The notes under the pieces are model-generated. The model saw nothing but the letters and a program-made list of their open reading frames with translations. It had not been told where the DNA came from and made no database searches. 64,000 nt of DNA from Bog-532 sp963742865. GTDB taxonomy: Bacteria > Actinomycetota > Actinomycetes > Streptosporangiales > Streptosporangiaceae. The stretch lies in contig CAVUNW010000014.1 of assembly GCA_963742865.1 (NCBI GenBank), positions 1-64,000 on the forward strand. The letters run 5' to 3'. This document shows positions 1-10,604 of this stretch, piece by piece (position 1 is the stretch's first letter; every line of letters starts with the position of its first letter). The position numbers and the translations under genes were made by a program.

Positions 1-1190
1 ACACCCCAATGCCTCCAGGACCCAGCGTGCCCGTAGGCAGCTGGTGCTCTGGCCGGTCGGCGAACTCGCGCAATCCCGGCGAACGAGAAATGACTTCACA
101 AGGGAGTCCATGGGTGTCGTCGCAGGGAACCCGCACGGCGCTCCCTCCCGACGGGCTCTTTCAGTCGGCCCATCGCATTCCGCAGCAGTTTATATCCAGC
201 ACCGACAACACCACGCAACGACGGACACGGAACCGGCGCCGACCGTCGAGATCAAGACAGCCCGCGACAGCACAACCAGGTCCGTCGACTACATGAAGCG
301 ACAGCACGGCATGCACCACGACGATAACGTGGTCACGTGCGGCTCGTCCGTCTGGTCCTCCGGCGACTCTCGCGCGGCAGTGGCGCTGAGCGGCTATCAT
401 TGAGGCCCCCCACGGTGTCCGACCACCCAGCCGGAGCAATCTAGGTCCGAGGACGACGCCACATGGCGATGACGGCGTCCCAGCTCCGTCTACGCATTCT
501 CTGCCATCGCTAGATGCCGTGCTCTAGGCCAAGGCACGGCACTCGCCAAAAGCGTCGGTGCCACACCCGTTCCGATGGCGGATGCGCCGCCCACCCTCAT
601 CGCGGCCCGGTGGCAGCGCGCGAAGGGGACATTGGAATGGTCAGGTCGACTCCGACGGGATCGGCGTCGTCGCCACAATGAGCAAGTGTTTCGGTTTCGA
701 CGGTGTCTATCTATAAACGCGGTAGCCGTTCGTGACGTCGAGGACGGTCCACGGGCACGGGTCACGGTTATCAGACTGTCTCCGGACCGGGCCTGACTGC
801 TGCCCGCCTGCAGCGTCTACATCGATCTCATTCGAGGTTAGCGCGTTGCCTCCGGCGAGGGAATTATCGAACCTGATTTTGCGCCCGTACCGATGTTTCG
901 ACGAGATAGACCGGGTGCGCCATCGGGCATGGAGGTGATCGGGTCCGCGATCACCATCCACACGATGGGTTTGCGGCGTCTGCCACCGCGTGCGCTCGAC
1001 GCTTCATGGAAGCTGACTCGCGGGTTTCCATGTCGGCAGGCGTGTCGGTAGCCTGCTGGTTACTGATCGTCATGGCCACACGGTCAGGCATAAGCCGCGC
1101 TCGTTATACTGGATTGCGTCCGAAGACCGACGTGAGGACGCAACAGTGGATGGCGACAGGCGCCGCGCAGCCCGTGAGGCGCCCCAGTCA
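1..1190. other. no recognisable gene
   Basis: Short open frames exist on both strands, but none has protein-like composition running through a plausible start, and I recognise no family. A TATACT hexamer near 1105 lies about 140 bases before the fossil regulator that follows and could be part of its old promoter. The stretch is probably decayed coding DNA. Confidence 0.5.
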
Positions 1191-1241
1191 TGACCGCATC
1201 TTTGATTCGAGATTCCTCACCCAGCCTGACGGCCAGCCCCG

Positions 1242-2498
1242 ATGATCAAGATTTCATCGGAGCAACTGGGAGGTGCCCGAGTTCCGGCGCGCGGTGGCGA
1301 CCGGGGACTGGGCGACGGCGCTCCATGCCGTCGTGCAGGACACCGGCGCCTCGCAGAGCGGAGATCGCCATCGCCATTGAGGGTGTCTCCCAGCCTCACA
1401 TATCTCGACTCGTCAATGGGCGCAGCGGGAACCCGGATCTCCAACTGTCCGCGCCATCTGCAATGGCTTAGGAATGCACTCTCCCCTCGCTGGGCTTCTC
1501 GACGACGCGCAAGGAGGAGACACAAACCGTCGCCAGTTCATCTCCGGCGCCGCCGGGGTCGCTGGGCTCGCCATGATCGGCACCGTCGACGGCGAAGTGC
1601 CTGTCGACTCGGCCGACGACGAACGGCTACTAGCGATCCCGTGGTGCACCTCCCCGCAGACTGGAACAGCGCATGCCATCCCGGCAGCTACTGCCGCCCG
1701 TGACCAGTCACCTAGCGCTCATTCGGTATTTTGCCACGAAGGACGGGCACAATGGCGCCCACGAGGACGGCTGTTCTCGCTGCTCAAGCGAGCAGCCGAG
1801 TCTTGCCGCCTGGCTGTACATGGACGTCGACAATCGAGCGGCCCGCGCAGCAGCACTACAGCAGCAGTAGGGCAACGAGCGATCCGGGTCGGCCGTGCCT
1901 CCAGGCCTACATGCAAGCGAGCATGGGCCACCCGCGGGCGGCATCTTCGGGGACGCAATCGACGAGCGGCCTGGCTCGTTGCGGCCGCCCGGCGGCGCCT
2001 CCGCGGTCAGCCCACCCATCGCTAGGGGTATGGCTCGATTGCATTGAGGCCATCGCGATGGCCGAAGCCCGCAACCGACAAGCACTGATCAAGCTCGACC
2101 AAGCCGAAACGCGTATCGCACGGGCGACGACAGACAACCGGTATGGCCCTGGATGCACTTCGACGACCGCGAGCTCGCCGGGTTCCGGCGCCAGGCCACA
2201 ACTGCCCTGGGCAAGACCATAATCACCAACACGGCGCTTCACAATGCATACAAATACACATCAAGCTCCCAAACCGCGGGCGACAATGGGGGTGCTCCGA
2301 GCGCGAGGTCTGACCAACAGCGGCCGTATCGATGAAGCCTGCAATGTTGCACTCGCTGCCTGTGACGTCGGCTTGGCCTACGATTCTGGAGCGGGTACTC
2401 CAAGCAATTGCCAGCTCAAACGATATAGGCACGAAGGCCGGCAGTGCCGCCACCAAGCTGGACGAACGCCTTTCAGCATGTACAAGGAGGATGCCTGA
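1242..2498 (+). pseudogene. XRE-family regulator with TPR tail, frameshifted fossil
   Basis: Pieces in all three frames, read in order, rebuild an actinobacterial XRE regulator. First comes an N-terminal stretch containing VPEFRRAVATGDWATAL. Then comes a helix-turn-helix whose recognition region reads GVSQPHISRLVNGRSGNP, followed by the linker motif NRRQFISGAAGVAG typical of the family. A long TPR-like helical part contains AMAEARNRQALIKLDQAE and GRIDEACNVALAACDVGL, and the end is at the TGA at 2496-2498. At least five frameshifts separate these pieces, so it cannot make a full protein. The family pairing with the next gene is preserved: the stop overlaps the next ATG as TGATG. Confidence 0.75.
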
Positions 2499-3011
2499 TG
2501 CGGATAGCGGTCGGCGGTCACCGCGGCCTGGCCCAAGGACGTCGCTGCCTTCGTTCAAGCCAGGATTGGTAATGAGCTTGGTAAATATGGAAGTGATTTC
2601 GTCGGCCCCTGCTGGCCGATGGCGCGGACCAGATCTTCGCCTCGCTCGTACTCGAGCTGGGTGGGCACCTTGAGGTTGTGGTGCCGGCCGCGGAGTACCG
2701 CGACCGCCTCCCGAATGAAGCCCGCCTACGACGAGCTGTGCGCCAAGGCCGACGAGATTCACGCACTGGACTTCATTGAATCGACCTCCACCGCCCACAT
2801 GGCTGCAAGCGAACTCGTGGTCCGAATGGCCGATCGCCTCTTCGCAGTGTTGCGACGGACAACCCACCGGGCCTTCGGCGGCACAGCGGACGTCGTGGCC
2901 TACGCACGACAACGGGCAATCCCGGTCACGATCATCTGGCCACCAGGTGCGCAGCGCCGAGACCGACGGCTGCACAAATCGCCGGAGTCGCCAAGCGCCT
3001 GTTGGTCGTAG
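2498..3011 (+). pseudogene. broken partner of the XRE-TPR regulator
   Basis: The ATG at 2498 overlaps the previous stop and has a good ribosome site (AAGGAGG). It opens with MRIAVGGHRGL and then shifts frame. Later pieces read GADQIFA, EVVVPAAEYRDRLP, STAHMAASELVVRMADRLF and GTADVVAYARQRAIPVTI followed by WPPGAQ. From memory these match a conserved actinomycete protein of about 150-170 residues that lies downstream of XRE-TPR regulators; its function is not known to me. Several frameshifts make it nonfunctional. Confidence 0.65.
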
Positions 3012-3200
3012 GCCTCGTCGGCGTGTAGGCCGTCGTCGGGGTCGGCCTCATCGGTCGGGTCCCGACGGGATGGCGTCGATCAGTGGGAGCAGCATCACCG
3101 CGTTGGTCGTGTTGGCCGCTGAGATCGCGATGGCCCGCAACGTGGATGGCCCGGGGATGCCGTGCCACGCTGCCCCCGCGTGTGCGGGGGAGGGCGTACA
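2980..3200 (-). pseudogene. IS5-family transposase fragment
   Basis: Two minus-strand frames carry short pieces resembling the middle of IS5-group transposases: HGIPGPSTL followed by TNAVMLLPLIDAIPS, then a degraded stretch in the position of the usual YADRGYD motif. The piece is short and frameshifted and no element ends are visible. A lone palindrome, CCCCCGC-GTGT-GCGGGGG, lies at 3173-3190. Confidence 0.35.
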
Positions 3201-3362
3201 GGCGCTGCTTTGGAATCCTTTGTATCGCTTCGCCCGGCCGGTGCATGAGACCGAGATCCTGTCGCAGATGCAGCCAGGACTCGACGACTTGCAGTGGAAC
3301 CAGTCACGGCTGGCGAATCGATAACGGAGAAGAGGTTTGTCCTTGCGACCTGCGTTATGGCT

Positions 3363-4790
3363 AAGGGGGCACACGCGAATTACGTGGTTGTGATTCCACT
3401 GTGTCTGCTGCAGCGGGTCTAGATCTGAACTGTTACATGTTTGAGATCTTGTGCTACGACGCGTCGCGGCGGCGCTGGGCGTGATTGGCGTGACCCTGGC
3501 GCGATGGGTGTTTCGTATCGTGGTTGGGTGGATGAGAAGGCGCTGGCGGAGAAGCTGGCCCGGATGCGGTCGCAGCTCAACGAGCGGCAGTGGCGGCTTC
3601 TTCTTGGTGCAGAGGCCGAGGCGATCGGCTGGGGTGGGATCCGGCTGGTGGCCCGGCTGGCTGGGGTGTCGGTCAACACCGTGTCCAAGGGTGCGAAGGA
3701 GGTCCGTGAGGGCGTCGTCGATGACGGTCGGGTGAGAGCGGCGGGCGCGGGCCGCCCGTCGGTCAAGCGGACGCAGCCGGGCATTCTGGAGGCGCTGGAC
3801 TCGCTGATCGACCCGCATGCGATCGGGGATCCGATGTCGCTGCTGCGCTGGACCACCAGTTCGGCGGTCAACCTGGCCCGGGGCCTGGCCCGGCTCGGTT
3901 ACCAGGTGAGCGCCACGACCACGGCTGTCCTGGTGCGTCAGCTCGGCTTCCGGTTGCAGGCCACGTTCAAGACCAAGGAAGGCAACCAGCATCCCGACCG
4001 CGACGCCCAGTTCACCTACATCAACGACATGGCCCGGGCCTACCTACGCACGGGCAATCCGGCGATCTCGGTGGACACGAAGAAAAAGGAACTGGTTGGT
4101 GAGTACGCCAACAAGGGCCGGGAGTGGCGACCCAAGGGCAAGCCGATACCGGTCAAGGGCACGACTTTCCCACTGGAGTGCCGAAAGCGATCCCGTACGG
4201 GATCTATGACCTGGCCGCCGATGACGGGTTCGTCTCGGTCGGCATCGACCACGACACCTCACCGTTCGCGGTCAACGCCATCCGCGCCTGGTGGTACAAC
4301 GTCGGCGCCGCCCGCTACCCCGCCAGCACCCGGCTGCTGATCACCGCCGACGCCGGCGGCTCCAACGGCTACCGGCTGCACGCCTGGAAGGTCGAACTCG
4401 CCGCACTGGCCGCCGAGATCGGCCTCGACATCACCATCGTGCACTACCCCACCGGCGCCTCGAAATGGAACCCGGTCGAGCACCGGCTCTTCTCTTCATC
4501 TCGATCAACTGGCGCGGCCGGCCGCTGACCGACTACCAGGTCATCATCGAGACCATCAGCGCCACCACCACGAAACCGGGCTCACCATCGCGGCCGTCCT
4601 CGACGGGAACTACCTACACCACCGGTATGAAGGTCACCAAAGCCCAGCTTGCAGCCGTTCCCCTTCAACCACACCAGTTCCACGGCGAATGGAACTACAC
4701 CTATCCACAAAGGAGCAATCGAGGAACCTGTGCCGATCAACAGACCAGAACGAAGTCACGCAAGTAATACTCGGGTGTCTCCTAAGTGGT
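3363..4790 (+). mobile_element. ISAzo13-family element, decayed copy
   Basis: This element is nearly identical to the intact copy at 34366-35795. The two share sequence from AGGGGGCACACGCG at the left end to CGGGTGTCTCCTAAGT at the right end, and the flanks then differ. The ends form imperfect inverted repeats (TAGGGGGCACACG-like against TAGGAGACACCCG). I could not identify a target-site duplication. Confidence 0.75.
3441..4766 (+). pseudogene. ISAzo13-family transposase, frameshifted
   Basis: The reading frame follows the intact copy (442 residues) until about 4155, where one C is missing after PIPV. Further single-base deletions lie near 4493 and 4577, and single-base insertions near 4610 and 4715. 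Each shifts the frame, so the DDE catalytic region (ISVDTKKKELVG, LLITADAGGSNG, KWNPVEHRLFS) is split over frames. The intact copy elsewhere could in principle still move this element through its ends. Confidence 0.8.
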
Positions 4791-4813
4791 CCTCGCCGTA
4801 AGTTCGTCGGGGG

Positions 4814-5158
4814 TCAGTCCGCCTGCCAGGTAGCGGGGTCGTTGAGGTAGAGGCCACAGGCACAGTTGAGGGCGTCTTCGGCTGTGCCTGCGCGTGAGCC
4901 GGTGGGTAGGTACGAGTCTGCGTATCCGTTCTTGCTGGCGAGCCAGATCGCGAAGCCCCATTGGTTGGCGTATCCGCCGTAGCGCAGCCGGCACAACGGC
5001 AGCACTGTGCCGTCGGCTAGATGGCCGTCAACGTATGCGAACCCGCCGCGGAAGCGGATGTCTACTTGGCCAGGGCGGGCCAGCGTCCCTGGCTCGACTG
5101 GCCAGCCGAGGCGCAGCGAGGACTTCGTGGATTCTGGCGGTTTGGTCACAAGATTCAT
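4814..5158 (-). CDS. small conserved hypothetical protein
   Basis: A 114-residue protein with an uninterrupted, well-composed frame. It contains DIRFRGGFAYVDGHLADG, LPLCRLRYGG, WGFAIWLASKNGY and AEDALNCACGLYLNDP. I recall similar short actinomycete proteins, often next to transposases or recombinases; no function is known to me. It has no signal peptide or membrane segment. It lies between two broken transposon copies and appears to have survived intact. Confidence 0.65.
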   Translation of the reverse strand: MNLVTKPPESTKSSLRLGWPVEPGTLARPGQVDIRFRGGFAYVDGHLADGTVLPLCRLRYGGYANQWGFAIWLASKNGYADSYLPTGSRAGTAEDALNCACGLYLNDPATWQAD

Positions 5159-5239
5159 CCTTGCAGATCAGTGTGTTTACATGCGCAAGATTAGTAAATG
5201 GTCCATGATCGGCGATCCCCTCATCCTGGATCGGTTGAC

Positions 5240-6088
5240 ATGCAACACTCCTCCCCCGGCAGTACCCTTGGCCGCCTCCGTGCGTAACCGGCTCAAGACG
5301 ATCGCCCGCGGGCACAAGAGTCCGCACCGTACCGGGTACGGGCCCAGATGGTCCTCGACGCCGCCCGCGACGCAGCAAGCGGATCGCCCGCGAGCGTCAC
5401 GTCGACGAGGACACGGTGCGTAATGGCGGGGCGGTTCGCCGACCAGGGTCCGGCCGGGCTGGTGGAGAGGGCCCGCAGCGGGCGGCCGCCACGGTTCACG
5501 CCGGTCCAGGTGGCCGAGGTCAAGGCACTGGCCTGCCAACTACCCACTGAGGCCGACACACCGCTGGCGCGGTGGAGTCACGCCGAGCTCGCCCGGGAGG
5601 CCATCCTGCGCGGGATCGTCGAGGCGATCTCGCCCTCCACGGTGCGGCGCTGGCTCGTCGCCGACCCGATCAAGCCCTGGCGGTACCGGTCTGGATATCA
5701 TCCGTGATCCCAACTTCCGGGTCAAGGCCGGCCGGGTGCTCGACCTCTACTCGGGTCGGTGGCAGGGTAGGCGGCTCGGCAAGAACGAGTACGTCATCAG
5801 CAGTGAGAGAAGCCCTCCATCCAGGCCCGCCGCCGCTGCCACCCCACCCTGGCGCCCGGCAAGCGTCGTGTCATGCGCGTCGAGCACGGATACGACCGCG
5901 GCGGCGCGCTGACCTACCTAGCCCCCCCCTTTTTCCGCCTACGGCGTGCGCCGCGCCGTCCTGCACGGGCATCCCCGCCCAGCAACGGCATCGCCCCGTT
6001 ATGGACCTGGTCGAACAGGTGATGCGCCAGGAACCCTACAAGTCGCCCAAGCGGGTGTTCTGGATAGTGGACAACGGGGCCTCCCACC
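5240..6088 (+). pseudogene. IS630-family transposase, frameshifted and cut by IS66
   Basis: The N-terminal winged-helix part reads RFADQGPAGLVERARSGRPP, RWSHAELAREAI and SPSTVRRWLVADPIKPW. After frameshifts the catalytic part continues as KAGRVLDLYSGRWQG, KNEYVIS, RVMRVEHGYDRGGALTYL and RVFWIVDNGASH. The sequence stops at the left end of the IS66 element at 6089, and no IS630 continuation is seen beyond that element's right end. It is a truncated fossil with at least three frame changes. Confidence 0.7.
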
Positions 6089-7671
6089 GTAAGCATTCAG
6101 GTGCTTCGCGCGTTGACTTGATGAAGATCCGTCTGGTGTGGACAATGGTTGCGTGTCTGAGTCCGGGGAGCCGTCGCGTGAGGACCTCGCCGCGCTGGTG
6201 GTGTTCCAGGCTCAGACGATCTCCAAGCTTCAGGCCGAGGTGGCTGAGTTGCGGCGGCGGCTGGGGTTGAACTCGGGGAACTCGGGGATGCCACCATCGA
6301 CGGACGACTTGCCTGGTCGCACTCCGCCGCCGGAGAAGCCGGTGTTTGCGGCCAAGCGCAAGCGGGGCAAGCAGCCTGGAGCGATGGGGATGAACCTGCC
6401 CTGGAGTGACAGCCCCGATAAGCGTTTGGACTACTTCCCGGCCGGGTCGTGCGGGTGTGGTGCCGACTTGGCCGGGGCGGCGGATCTGGGTGTGGCGTTG
6501 TCACATCAGGAGCACGACATCCCGACGGTGACCGCGACCGTGACCCAGCACGACCGCCACCGGGTTCGTTGCGGATGCGGGGTCGAGCATGTCGCGCGGC
6601 TGCCCGACGGTGTGGCCGACGCGCCCGTCTCCTACGGCGTCAACCTTCAAGCACTGTGTGTGCTCCTGCTGGTGGTGCACGCGGTCCCGGTGCAGCGCTG
6701 CGCCCAGCTCGTCGCCGCGATCACCGGCGCGGCCCCGTCGGTGGGTTTCGTGCACTCCCTGCTGCGCCGCACCAACCAGGCCCTGGCCGAGGTCGACGCC
6801 CGTATCCGTACCCTGGTCAGCCTGGCCTATGTGGTCAACCTGGACGAGACCCCACTGCGGGTCGGGCCTCGTAAGGCCAAGAAGCATCTGCTGGTCGCCT
6901 GCACCACGCTCTACACCTGCTACCTGATCGGCGACCGGAGCCTGGCAACGTTCAAGGCGTTCCTGTTGCCCGAACTGATCGGCGTCGTCGTGCACGACCG
7001 CTACGTCAACTACGACAGCGCCGAGATCACCAAAGCCCGCGCCGAGGCTGGCCTGACCACGCTGGTGCACCAACTGTGCACATCGCACATCCTGCGTGAC
7101 TTGCAAGCCATGGCCGAGGCCTACCCCGACGAACCCTGGCCCACCCAGATCATGAAGGCGTTGCGCGGACTGATCCACGCCGCCAACACCGCCCGCGAAG
7201 CCGGCGGCAAGGCCATCGACGAACAAACCAGAACCGAACTGCTCGACCTGTACCGCAACGGCGTGCTCGTCGGACTCAAGGACATCCCCCGCGATCACGA
7301 CAACCTCAAACAGCCCGAATTCCGCCTCCTGCTGGAAGTCTTGCGCGACCGCGAGGCCGACGTCCTGCGCTTCGTCGACGACCTGCGCGTCCCCCCGACG
7401 AACAACCAAGCCGAGCGCGACCTCCGCCCCGCCAAGACCCAACAAAAGATCTCCGGCCGGCTCCAGTCCGAAACCGTCACCGCCCACCGCTACCGCATCG
7501 CCGGCTACCTCAGCACCGCCCGCAAACACGGCATCAACACCCTCCACGCCCTCCGCGACGCGCTCCTCGGCCAACCCTGGATGCCAGGACTCCCAACACC
7601 CACCGCCCCGTAACCCCCAGTAATCAACGCCCTCAAGAGCGATCAGAACCGGTCACGGGCTGAATGTTTAC
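6089..7671 (+). mobile_element. IS66-family element, single-gene type
   Basis: The 1,583-bp element starts with GTAAGCATTCAG (6089-6100) and ends with CTGAATGTTTAC (7660-7671), an inverted pair with one mismatch. It contains only the large transposase and lacks the tnpA and tnpB genes of classical IS66, as in the shorter subgroup. The flanking 8-mers, CTCCCACC and GCTCTCCC, do not match, so later deletion beside the element is likely. Confidence 0.75.
6138..7613 (+). CDS. IS66-family transposase (intact)
   Basis: A 491-residue transposase. An N-terminal coiled coil (ISKLQAEVAELRRRLGLNS) is followed by the linker NSGMPPSTDD, then a zinc-finger-like region with Cys in AGSCGCGADL and VRCGCGVEH. 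The DDE core includes YVVNLDETPLRVG (first Asp), GVVVHDRYVNYD (second Asp) and the C-terminal PPTNNQAERDLRPAKTQQK (Glu). It starts at GTG 6138, or possibly GTG 6153. The frame is full length and undamaged, so the element may be active. Confidence 0.9.
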   Translation: MDNGCVSESGEPSREDLAALVVFQAQTISKLQAEVAELRRRLGLNSGNSGMPPSTDDLPGRTPPPEKPVFAAKRKRGKQPGAMGMNLPWSDSPDKRLDYFPAGSCGCGADLAGAADLGVALSHQEHDIPTVTATVTQHDRHRVRCGCGVEHVARLPDGVADAPVSYGVNLQALCVLLLVVHAVPVQRCAQLVAAITGAAPSVGFVHSLLRRTNQALAEVDARIRTLVSLAYVVNLDETPLRVGPRKAKKHLLVACTTLYTCYLIGDRSLATFKAFLLPELIGVVVHDRYVNYDSAEITKARAEAGLTTLVHQLCTSHILRDLQAMAEAYPDEPWPTQIMKALRGLIHAANTAREAGGKAIDEQTRTELLDLYRNGVLVGLKDIPRDHDNLKQPEFRLLLEVLRDREADVLRFVDDLRVPPTNNQAERDLRPAKTQQKISGRLQSETVTAHRYRIAGYLSTARKHGINTLHALRDALLGQPWMPGLPTPTAP

Positions 7672-8230
7672 GCTCTCCCGGCGATACCCCTGCGGCATGA
7701 CCCGCACCTTCTGCATTCCCAAGCAGGCCGTCGCAGCCTCGTCGAGTGGCGAAAGAATCCTGTCGTTGCTCGCCGCCGCACTGATGGAGTCCTTCGGCAT
7801 TCGCTGCCTGGCTCAACGAACCCGCATACGCAGCAGTTAACAGCTTCGTCCTCGACGCCGATGGGCATCCCCGATTTCATCACCAACTAGGATGAGCACG
7901 GAGAACTCTGGTTCATGGACATCACCGACAATAGCTAGAGGCTCGGCGACTACATCAACGCACGCCAGTACGTAGGGCGCGCTCGGGCCGTCCCCGGCCG
8001 ACACCCCCGGCACGCCGCTGGAAACCCTCACCATCCTATCTTGGACTGGGTTGGCCCTGGGTCACGCGCGGTGCGCCGGCTCTCCGACTACGGCCTGGCT
8101 GGCCTCATGGAGCCCCGAAGCCGCCTGCTCAGCCTGGCCGGTGCCGAGCGCGCTTGCGGCTTCGTCGGCGATCTCCGCCGCCAGCCGTAAGCTCCCAGAA
8201 CATCAACCATCCACCCGGAGGACCTGAGCG
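7672..8230 (+). other. decayed coding DNA, unassigned
   Basis: Mixed-frame plus-strand pieces look protein-like: FAAWLNEPAYAAVNSFVLD, then HGELWFMDITDNS ending in a stop, then HPILDWVGPGSRAVRRLS followed by GLAGLMEP. They probably belong to one dead gene, but I do not recognise the family. Confidence 0.3.
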
Positions 8231-9290
8231 TGCCCAACACACCCCCACCACGTGGTCGTGTTCGGCCTCGGCGACGATCGCGATGACCGCAGCCCACAAC
8301 GGCAGCATCGCCGAGCACTTGTCAGCAGAAGATCTCGTCGCGGCAGTGCCCGGTTTGTCCGACACGGGCATCCACATCGACGTAATCAACTTCCATCAGC
8401 TTCCTCAAGAGTTACGTCGCTACCGCGTTCGCCGATCTCGACGACTTGCTCGCCCGCGATGGACGAGGTATCCGCCGACGGAGCCACCGGTGTTGTAGTG
8501 CGCGGAAGGAACCAGATCCCATCGAGGGAGTGTGGTCTGCCCGCCTCGACCTCCACTACAAGGGCCCTCAGCCCGTCGTCGTGACCGGCGCAATGCAGAA
8601 CCCCGCTATGGCCGGAGCCGATCGCCCGGCGAACCTGCTCGCTGCCGTCATCACCGCAGCGGCGGCCACCGCCCGTGAGCGTGGCGTTCTGGTCGTTGCC
8701 AACGACGAGATTCACGCCGCATCACACGTACGCAAGACCCATAGCACGTCCGTTGCCGCGTTCCAATCTCCCAACCGCCGCCCGTTAGGCGCCGTCATCG
8801 AGCTATCGCCGCGCTTCGTTATCCAGCCATCGGGCTCGGCACGTCACCACCAAGCCAGATGGAGATCTCCAGCCGGATATCCGCGTGTGTGGCTGCACAC
8901 CGTCACACTCGACGACGACCCCAGCCGCTTCGCCGACATCGAACAGCGGGCCGACAGTATCATCATGAGCAGGCATGGGTATAGGACATGTCCCCGCCGA
9001 GCCTGGTGGAACCACTCACCAGGACAGCGACTGGCGTTCCCACGGTAGTCACCTCGCGCCGTCGGACACGGCGCATCGCTTGGGAGCGGGCGACATCAAC
9101 TCCCCGGCTCCAGCGCGACCTGCTGAGACGAGGACTACCGTCGGGCCCGCCGGCTACCTGGACGGACTTCGAAGCAGGGTCCTTCTCCGCCGCCCTGATG
9201 GATCCGGGCATCAGGAGCGAACACGTCCCAAGCCTTCACCACCACCAGAAACATCACCGATGCACCCTGGCCTTGGCCCTGAACGCCCAG
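8230..9290 (+). pseudogene. L-asparaginase, frameshifted fossil
   Basis: Plus-strand pieces in changing frames match the asparaginase family in order. The N-terminal region reads VVFGLG, then TIAMTAAHNGSIAEHLSAE. The middle reads LHYKGPQPVVVTGAMQNPAM, then AGADRPANLLAAVITAAA, VLVVANDEIHAA and VRKTHSTSVAAFQSPN. The C-terminal part reads VTLDDDPSRFADIEQRAD, GIGHVPAE and VEPLTRTATGVPTVVTS. These are the family's substrate-binding and helper regions (GA..NP, AD.PANL, NDE.H.A..V.K). At least six frame changes make it inactive. The next fossil probably belonged to the same old operon. Confidence 0.75.
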
Positions 9291-9303
9291 GGGAGACGAC
9301 CGA

Positions 9304-9771
9304 GTGCGCAGTCACCAACTACAGATCGGCCGCACCTTCGGCGTCACCTTCGACCACGCCGACGACTTTCTCACGGCCCTGACGGGTGCACCGCGAGAAC
9401 AACGTCACACAGGGCATCATCCCGACCTTCATCGCAGGCTTCGCCGAGGCGAGAATCATCACGGGACCTGCGGAAAGATCGACAATGTCGATGCACCCTA
9501 TCAAATACCATCTACCTCACCAATGTCGGGGCCGTGGGATCCGGCGCCGTCGACTTGACCCTGATGAGAACGAGATCCAACCCCACCATCGCCGTCTCCG
9601 TTGGATTCAAGGAACACGGCGCCGTCGGTCACACCAGCCACCTGCTGGATGCCACCGTCCTATTTCCTCACCGAGATGATGTTCGTCGAGGTCGAGCAGC
9701 CTCGGATGCGCCCGCGACCGGAACCCTGACCTCTACAACGTGCCGCTGCTGAGATTCGGCAACCCTTGATG
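9304..9771 (+). pseudogene. PPC-domain (DUF296) DNA-binding protein, frameshifted
   Basis: It starts with MRSHQLQIGRTFGVTFDH and runs in frame for about 30 residues. It continues in other frames as NNVTQGIIPTFIAGFAEARI, NVDAP, FKEHGAVGHTSHLLDATVLF and finally NPDLYNVPLLRFGNP before TGA at about 9769-9771. These match the PPC/DUF296 fold, a plant-AT-hook-linked domain also found alone in bacteria, including the conserved GHTSHLL segment. Three or more frameshifts are present. It begins directly after the asparaginase fossil. Confidence 0.7.
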
Positions 9772-10110
9772 ACCTTCAAATACGTTCCCGCCCCTACTGG
9801 CCCCCGGCTCTGGCACGCGAGCCTCGGCTGCTCTTGCCCCACCACGCCGGTTCCTGGGATGGAGGTGCCGCGGCCGCCGTGCCGCGCGGTCAGTCAGCGG
9901 GAATGGGCCAGACTGTCCAGTAGGTGGGCGACCTCGCTGGTGTTCGGATGGCGCGGCCTGGTAAACGAACAGCAGCCGCCTGTCACGGCGCGCGCTGCTC
10001 GGCCAGGGAGTCGAGAGCGCCCACCACCACGACGACGGGCCCGCATCGACCACACCGAGCTCGGTCGGCACAGGTTGACGCTCGGCCAGCAGCGCGGAAG
10101 TGGTCATTGC
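9772..10110. other. no recognisable gene
   Basis: Open frames are present on both strands, but none is convincing. A minus-strand piece, PVPTELGVVDAGP, has reasonable composition but cannot be assigned. The stretch ends at the terminal repeat of the ISL3-type element at 10111. Confidence 0.3.
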
Positions 10111-10604
10111 GGCTCTTCGCGCTTAACAGGGCTTGAGGCTGGTCTTCGCTGGCGCTCGGCGGGGGCACCAGGTCGGCCCAGACCGTACGCGACGGCGGTG
10201 GTTGGTCGGGTTGCGGAACCCGCATGCACGCCGTCGGCCGACCTCTTTGATCACTCGGTTGGTGCCTTCGGTGCGAGCATTTGTGAGGCCAGTTTTCGAG
10301 GAACCGCAACGTTGCTGGCCACCAGGTCTCGATGGTGGAGGCGAGTCGGTGGACCTCCGGGATGTTGGTGGAGGCGCACCAGGTGTAGAAGGCGCCCAGG
10401 CCGGCCCGGATGACGTGCGGGGCCGCGTGCTCGCGCGGGCGGAGGCGAGCAGGGTGCGCAGTTCCTCCTTCGCGATGCCCACGGCAAGATCTGAGCGGTC
10501 GGGTCGTGGGGGGAGAACAGTTCGTTCCACATCCGCTCCAGCGCGGCTGGGCGCAGGGGTTGACCGGCCGGTGAGCAGCCGGCGCGGGTTCGCCCATTCG
10601 GGGT

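Noticed and set aside
3173..3190. CRISPR array
   Set aside because: There is only one repeat-like palindrome, with no second copy at 50-70 bp spacing and no cas genes.
6501..7574. Long minus-strand frame of 357 codons
   Set aside because: It is antisense to the intact IS66 transposase, is Val/Gly/Ala-rich and has no family resemblance; it arises from the codon bias of high-GC DNA.
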